This document shows, in pieces, positions 4,916 to 6,403 of a stretch of 6,403 bases of DNA (positions are counted from its first letter, which is position 1; each line of letters starts with the position of its first letter). Under the pieces are notes generated by a model. That model did not search any database and was not told the DNA's origin. It saw only the letters and a list, made by a program, of their open reading frames with translations. The DNA comes from SAR202 cluster bacterium (GTDB lineage: Bacteria > Chloroflexota > Dehalococcoidia > UBA3495): NCBI GenBank assembly GCA_009392075.1, contig VFHG01000314.1, positions 1 through 6,403 of the forward strand, in the 5' to 3' direction. Made by a program: the position numbers and the translations under genes.

Positions 4916-5222
4916 TTTCGAGCGGGTTTAAAACCCACCCCTACGCGAACGACATAGTATTTCGATTAGCGACCGCAGCGCATAAACGGCCCATCCTGGG
5001 TAGAGCAATTGCCATTGACATACATTTCGGCTTCGAGAATTGCTGTTTTAGCGGTGGGCGGTTGGATTGATCGGTTTTCGAACGCACCCTAATTCTATTT
5101 ATGGTAGAGATTAGGTAGGGTCAAAACGGTAGGATGGTTTTAGCGGCGTTAGGTTGCCATAGTAGGCTGCGGGATGTCTGGACACAAGCGATTCCGGAAA
5201 TTCCGAATCCCGATATTTACGC
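4916..5222. other. 307-bp intergenic region, no convincing gene
   Basis: This gap lies between the MFS stop and the TPR start, both on the minus strand, and must hold the TPR promoter if the TPR gene is expressed on its own. No frame shows a recognisable protein. It contains a 13-bp dyad GGGTTTAAAACCC (4924-4936) just upstream of the TPR start, two direct copies of GTTTTAGCGG (5045-5054 and 5137-5146), an 11-bp dyad CGGAAATTCCG (5195-5205) extended by GATT/AATC arms, and a GGTAG-rich patch around 5103-5134. A minus-strand TTGACC (5124-5119) with TAAATA (5101-5096) 17 bases on is the only promoter-like pair I found. It is weak. Confidence 0.6.
5190..5209. repeat. Dyad just downstream of the MFS gene
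   Basis: CGGAA-A-TTCCG (5195-5205) is a perfect dyad. With one unpaired C it extends to GATT (5190-5193) and AATC (5206-5209). It begins 14 bases past the MFS stop codon on the minus strand. No T tract follows, so it is not a standard intrinsic terminator, but it could end or stabilise the transcript. Confidence 0.35.
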
Positions 5223-6403
5223 CTATTCCGCCAATCGACGTAAGACCGGACGCCATACCCCAAGCCATAACGCCACAAGCATACTCAGAGCTGCACCAGC
5301 CGTGACGGCAACGGGCCAGGATATAGCATTGGCCGCCAAGGCCAAGGGCAATGCACCAAGATAATGGACGGCCGGCGCGAGTCCCAATATGCTCAATACC
5401 CGGCCGCGCAACTCAGGGGGCACATTAAGTTGAATCAAGGTGACCACCAATGGCACGAAAAACCCGAAACTCATCGCTCCCACGAACAATAATATTATCC
5501 AAGATACCCAGGGCCAAGGCGACCAGGCGAATAAAGTAAGGAACACGGATTGAAGTAGCACCGACGCCATGAGCAAACCCGCCTTGCGTCGGAAGTCCCC
5601 CAGCCCGGCCAGTATCAGATTTCCGAATAATGATCCCAGACCGACCGCCAACAATAGCAATCCGGTCCCACCTGCACCGATCTCTAACACTTCTTGAGCA
5701 ATAGCGGGCATCACCTGGCGGAAGGACAACGCGAAAAACGCAAAAGCCAGAGTCATCCCAATGACAGTAAGCAGGATCGGAGTTGATCGAACGCATTGCC
5801 ATCCGGCTCCTAATTCCGCCAGCAACGTAACCCCCTTGGTTGCGGATCTACGTGGTAATCCCGTGATAAACAGCAGGAATCCGATCCCCGACAGATAAAG
5901 ACCCGCATTAACCAATAGAGCTGGGCCTATCCCCGCCAATTCGATGATTCCTCCTGCTGCTGCCGGTCCTATGATCTGGCCGGTTTGATTAACCATGGTA
6001 TGTAACGCGACAGCGTTCATCATGTCATCCCGCTCTACCAGGTCCGCTACTATGGCCTGGCGCGCCGGCATGTTCAGCCCTTGAATCGTTCCCAGGAGAA
6101 ACACGACGGCGTAAACATGCCAGATCTCCAACAGGTCACTGATCCTTAGGATGGCAAGAGCAAATATAAGGGTTGACACGCAAATACGGGTGAGTATCAA
6201 CAGCTTGAGCCGGTTCGCACGGTCGGCGACTACGCCACCCAATAACGCGAACGGGATATTCGGGAGACCGAAGGCGAAGACTACCAATCCTAACTGGTAA
6301 GAAGACCCGGTAATGTCCAAAACTAGCCAGCCCAGGATAAGAAACTGCATACCTTGGGCCATGGCCTGGGTGGCGCCGTTTAGCCAAAACAAGCGGAAGT
6401 TGC
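5223..6403 (-). CDS. MFS transporter, N-terminus beyond the window
   Basis: An inner-membrane major facilitator protein of the MFS_3/EntS-like exporter group, 392 residues visible. The first visible residues, NFRLFWLNG, match the conserved beginning of helix 1, and the frame stays open to the window edge, so the true start lies a few to a few tens of codons outside; a TTG at 6392 is internal. Motif A, GGVVADRANR, is at about 55-64 between helices 2 and 3. About twelve hydrophobic segments can be counted, with a central cytoplasmic loop around RRSATKGVTLLAELGAG. NVPPELRGRVLSI before helix 11 is typical of the group. Members export siderophores, drugs or metabolites; the substrate here is unknown. 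It points the same way as the TPR and LLM genes but is separated from them by 307 bp. Confidence 0.9.
   Translation of the reverse strand, partial: NFRLFWLNGATQAMAQGMQFLILGWLVLDITGSSYQLGLVVFAFGLPNIPFALLGGVVADRANRLKLLILTRICVSTLIFALAILRISDLLEIWHVYAVVFLLGTIQGLNMPARQAIVADLVERDDMMNAVALHTMVNQTGQIIGPAAAGGIIELAGIGPALLVNAGLYLSGIGFLLFITGLPRRSATKGVTLLAELGAGWQCVRSTPILLTVIGMTLAFAFFALSFRQVMPAIAQEVLEIGAGGTGLLLLAVGLGSLFGNLILAGLGDFRRKAGLLMASVLLQSVFLTLFAWSPWPWVSWIILLFVGAMSFGFFVPLVVTLIQLNVPPELRGRVLSILGLAPAVHYLGALPLALAANAISWPVAVTAGAALSMLVALWLGVWRPVLRRLAE

Noticed and set aside
5015..5020. Perfect TTGACA on the plus strand
   Set aside because: No -10 element follows at 16-18 bases and no plus-strand gene lies downstream before the window's end.
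5045..5146. Direct copies of GTTTTAGCGG as a possible array
   Set aside because: Only two 10-bp copies 92 bp apart, with no further regular units; not a CRISPR array or iteron set.
5134..5364. Plus-strand open frame of 76 codons
   Set aside because: More than half overlaps the 3' end of the MFS gene in antisense, and the protein resembles nothing.

Overview
This window looks like a piece of an environmental bacterial genome of moderately high GC. It is built from small-molecule redox and hydrolase genes. Two different luciferase-like (LLM), probably F420-dependent oxidoreductases, an orphan aldo/keto reductase, a single-domain VOC protein and an alpha/beta hydrolase lie within about 4.3 kb. 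That mix, with the short CCCC-TTT-CGT-AAA-GGGG palindromes between genes, is what I would expect from a Chloroflexota genome of the SAR202/Dehalococcoidia kind. Actinobacteria or other F420 users are possible. The taxonomic call is inference; the window has no rRNA or marker gene.

Layout, left to right. (1) 2-370 (+): the C-terminal part of an LLM oxidoreductase whose 5' part lies outside the window, followed by a terminator built on a degenerate copy of the palindrome. (2) 371-884: a 514-bp gap with the terminator, a GC-rich stretch open in three frames (possible gene remnant), a 9-bp repeated motif and a second palindrome copy. (3) 885-1724 (-): alpha/beta hydrolase, divergent from (4) 1863-2270 (+): VOC protein. 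The 138-bp gap between them carries a near-consensus sigma70 promoter for the hydrolase and a weaker one for the VOC gene. (5) 2356-3327 (+): aldo/keto reductase, 85 bp after the VOC gene, with a terminator-shaped third palindrome copy in the gap. (6) 3324-4277 (-): a complete LLM oxidoreductase, convergent with the reductase and sharing the four bases CTAG of the two stop codons. (7) 4307-4915 (-): a protein of four kinesin-light-chain-type TPR units with an exact 42-residue period and no ATG start. (8) 4916-5222: a gap without a convincing gene. (9) 5223-6403 (-): an MFS transporter cut by the right edge.

How the genes might work together: the hydrolase/VOC pair shares a control region, VOC and reductase are probably co-transcribed with partial termination between them, and the TPR and LLM genes are 29 bp apart on the same strand. 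Hydrolase, reductase, flavin/F420 oxidoreductases and an exporter could together process or expel organic compounds, but no substrate can be read from the sequence. I found no CRISPR array, tRNA, rRNA, complete insertion sequence or defence system. The most unusual items are the palindrome family placed at transcription ends, the terminator squeezed in front of the reductase, the non-ATG TPR orphan, and the three-frame-open island at 531-728.
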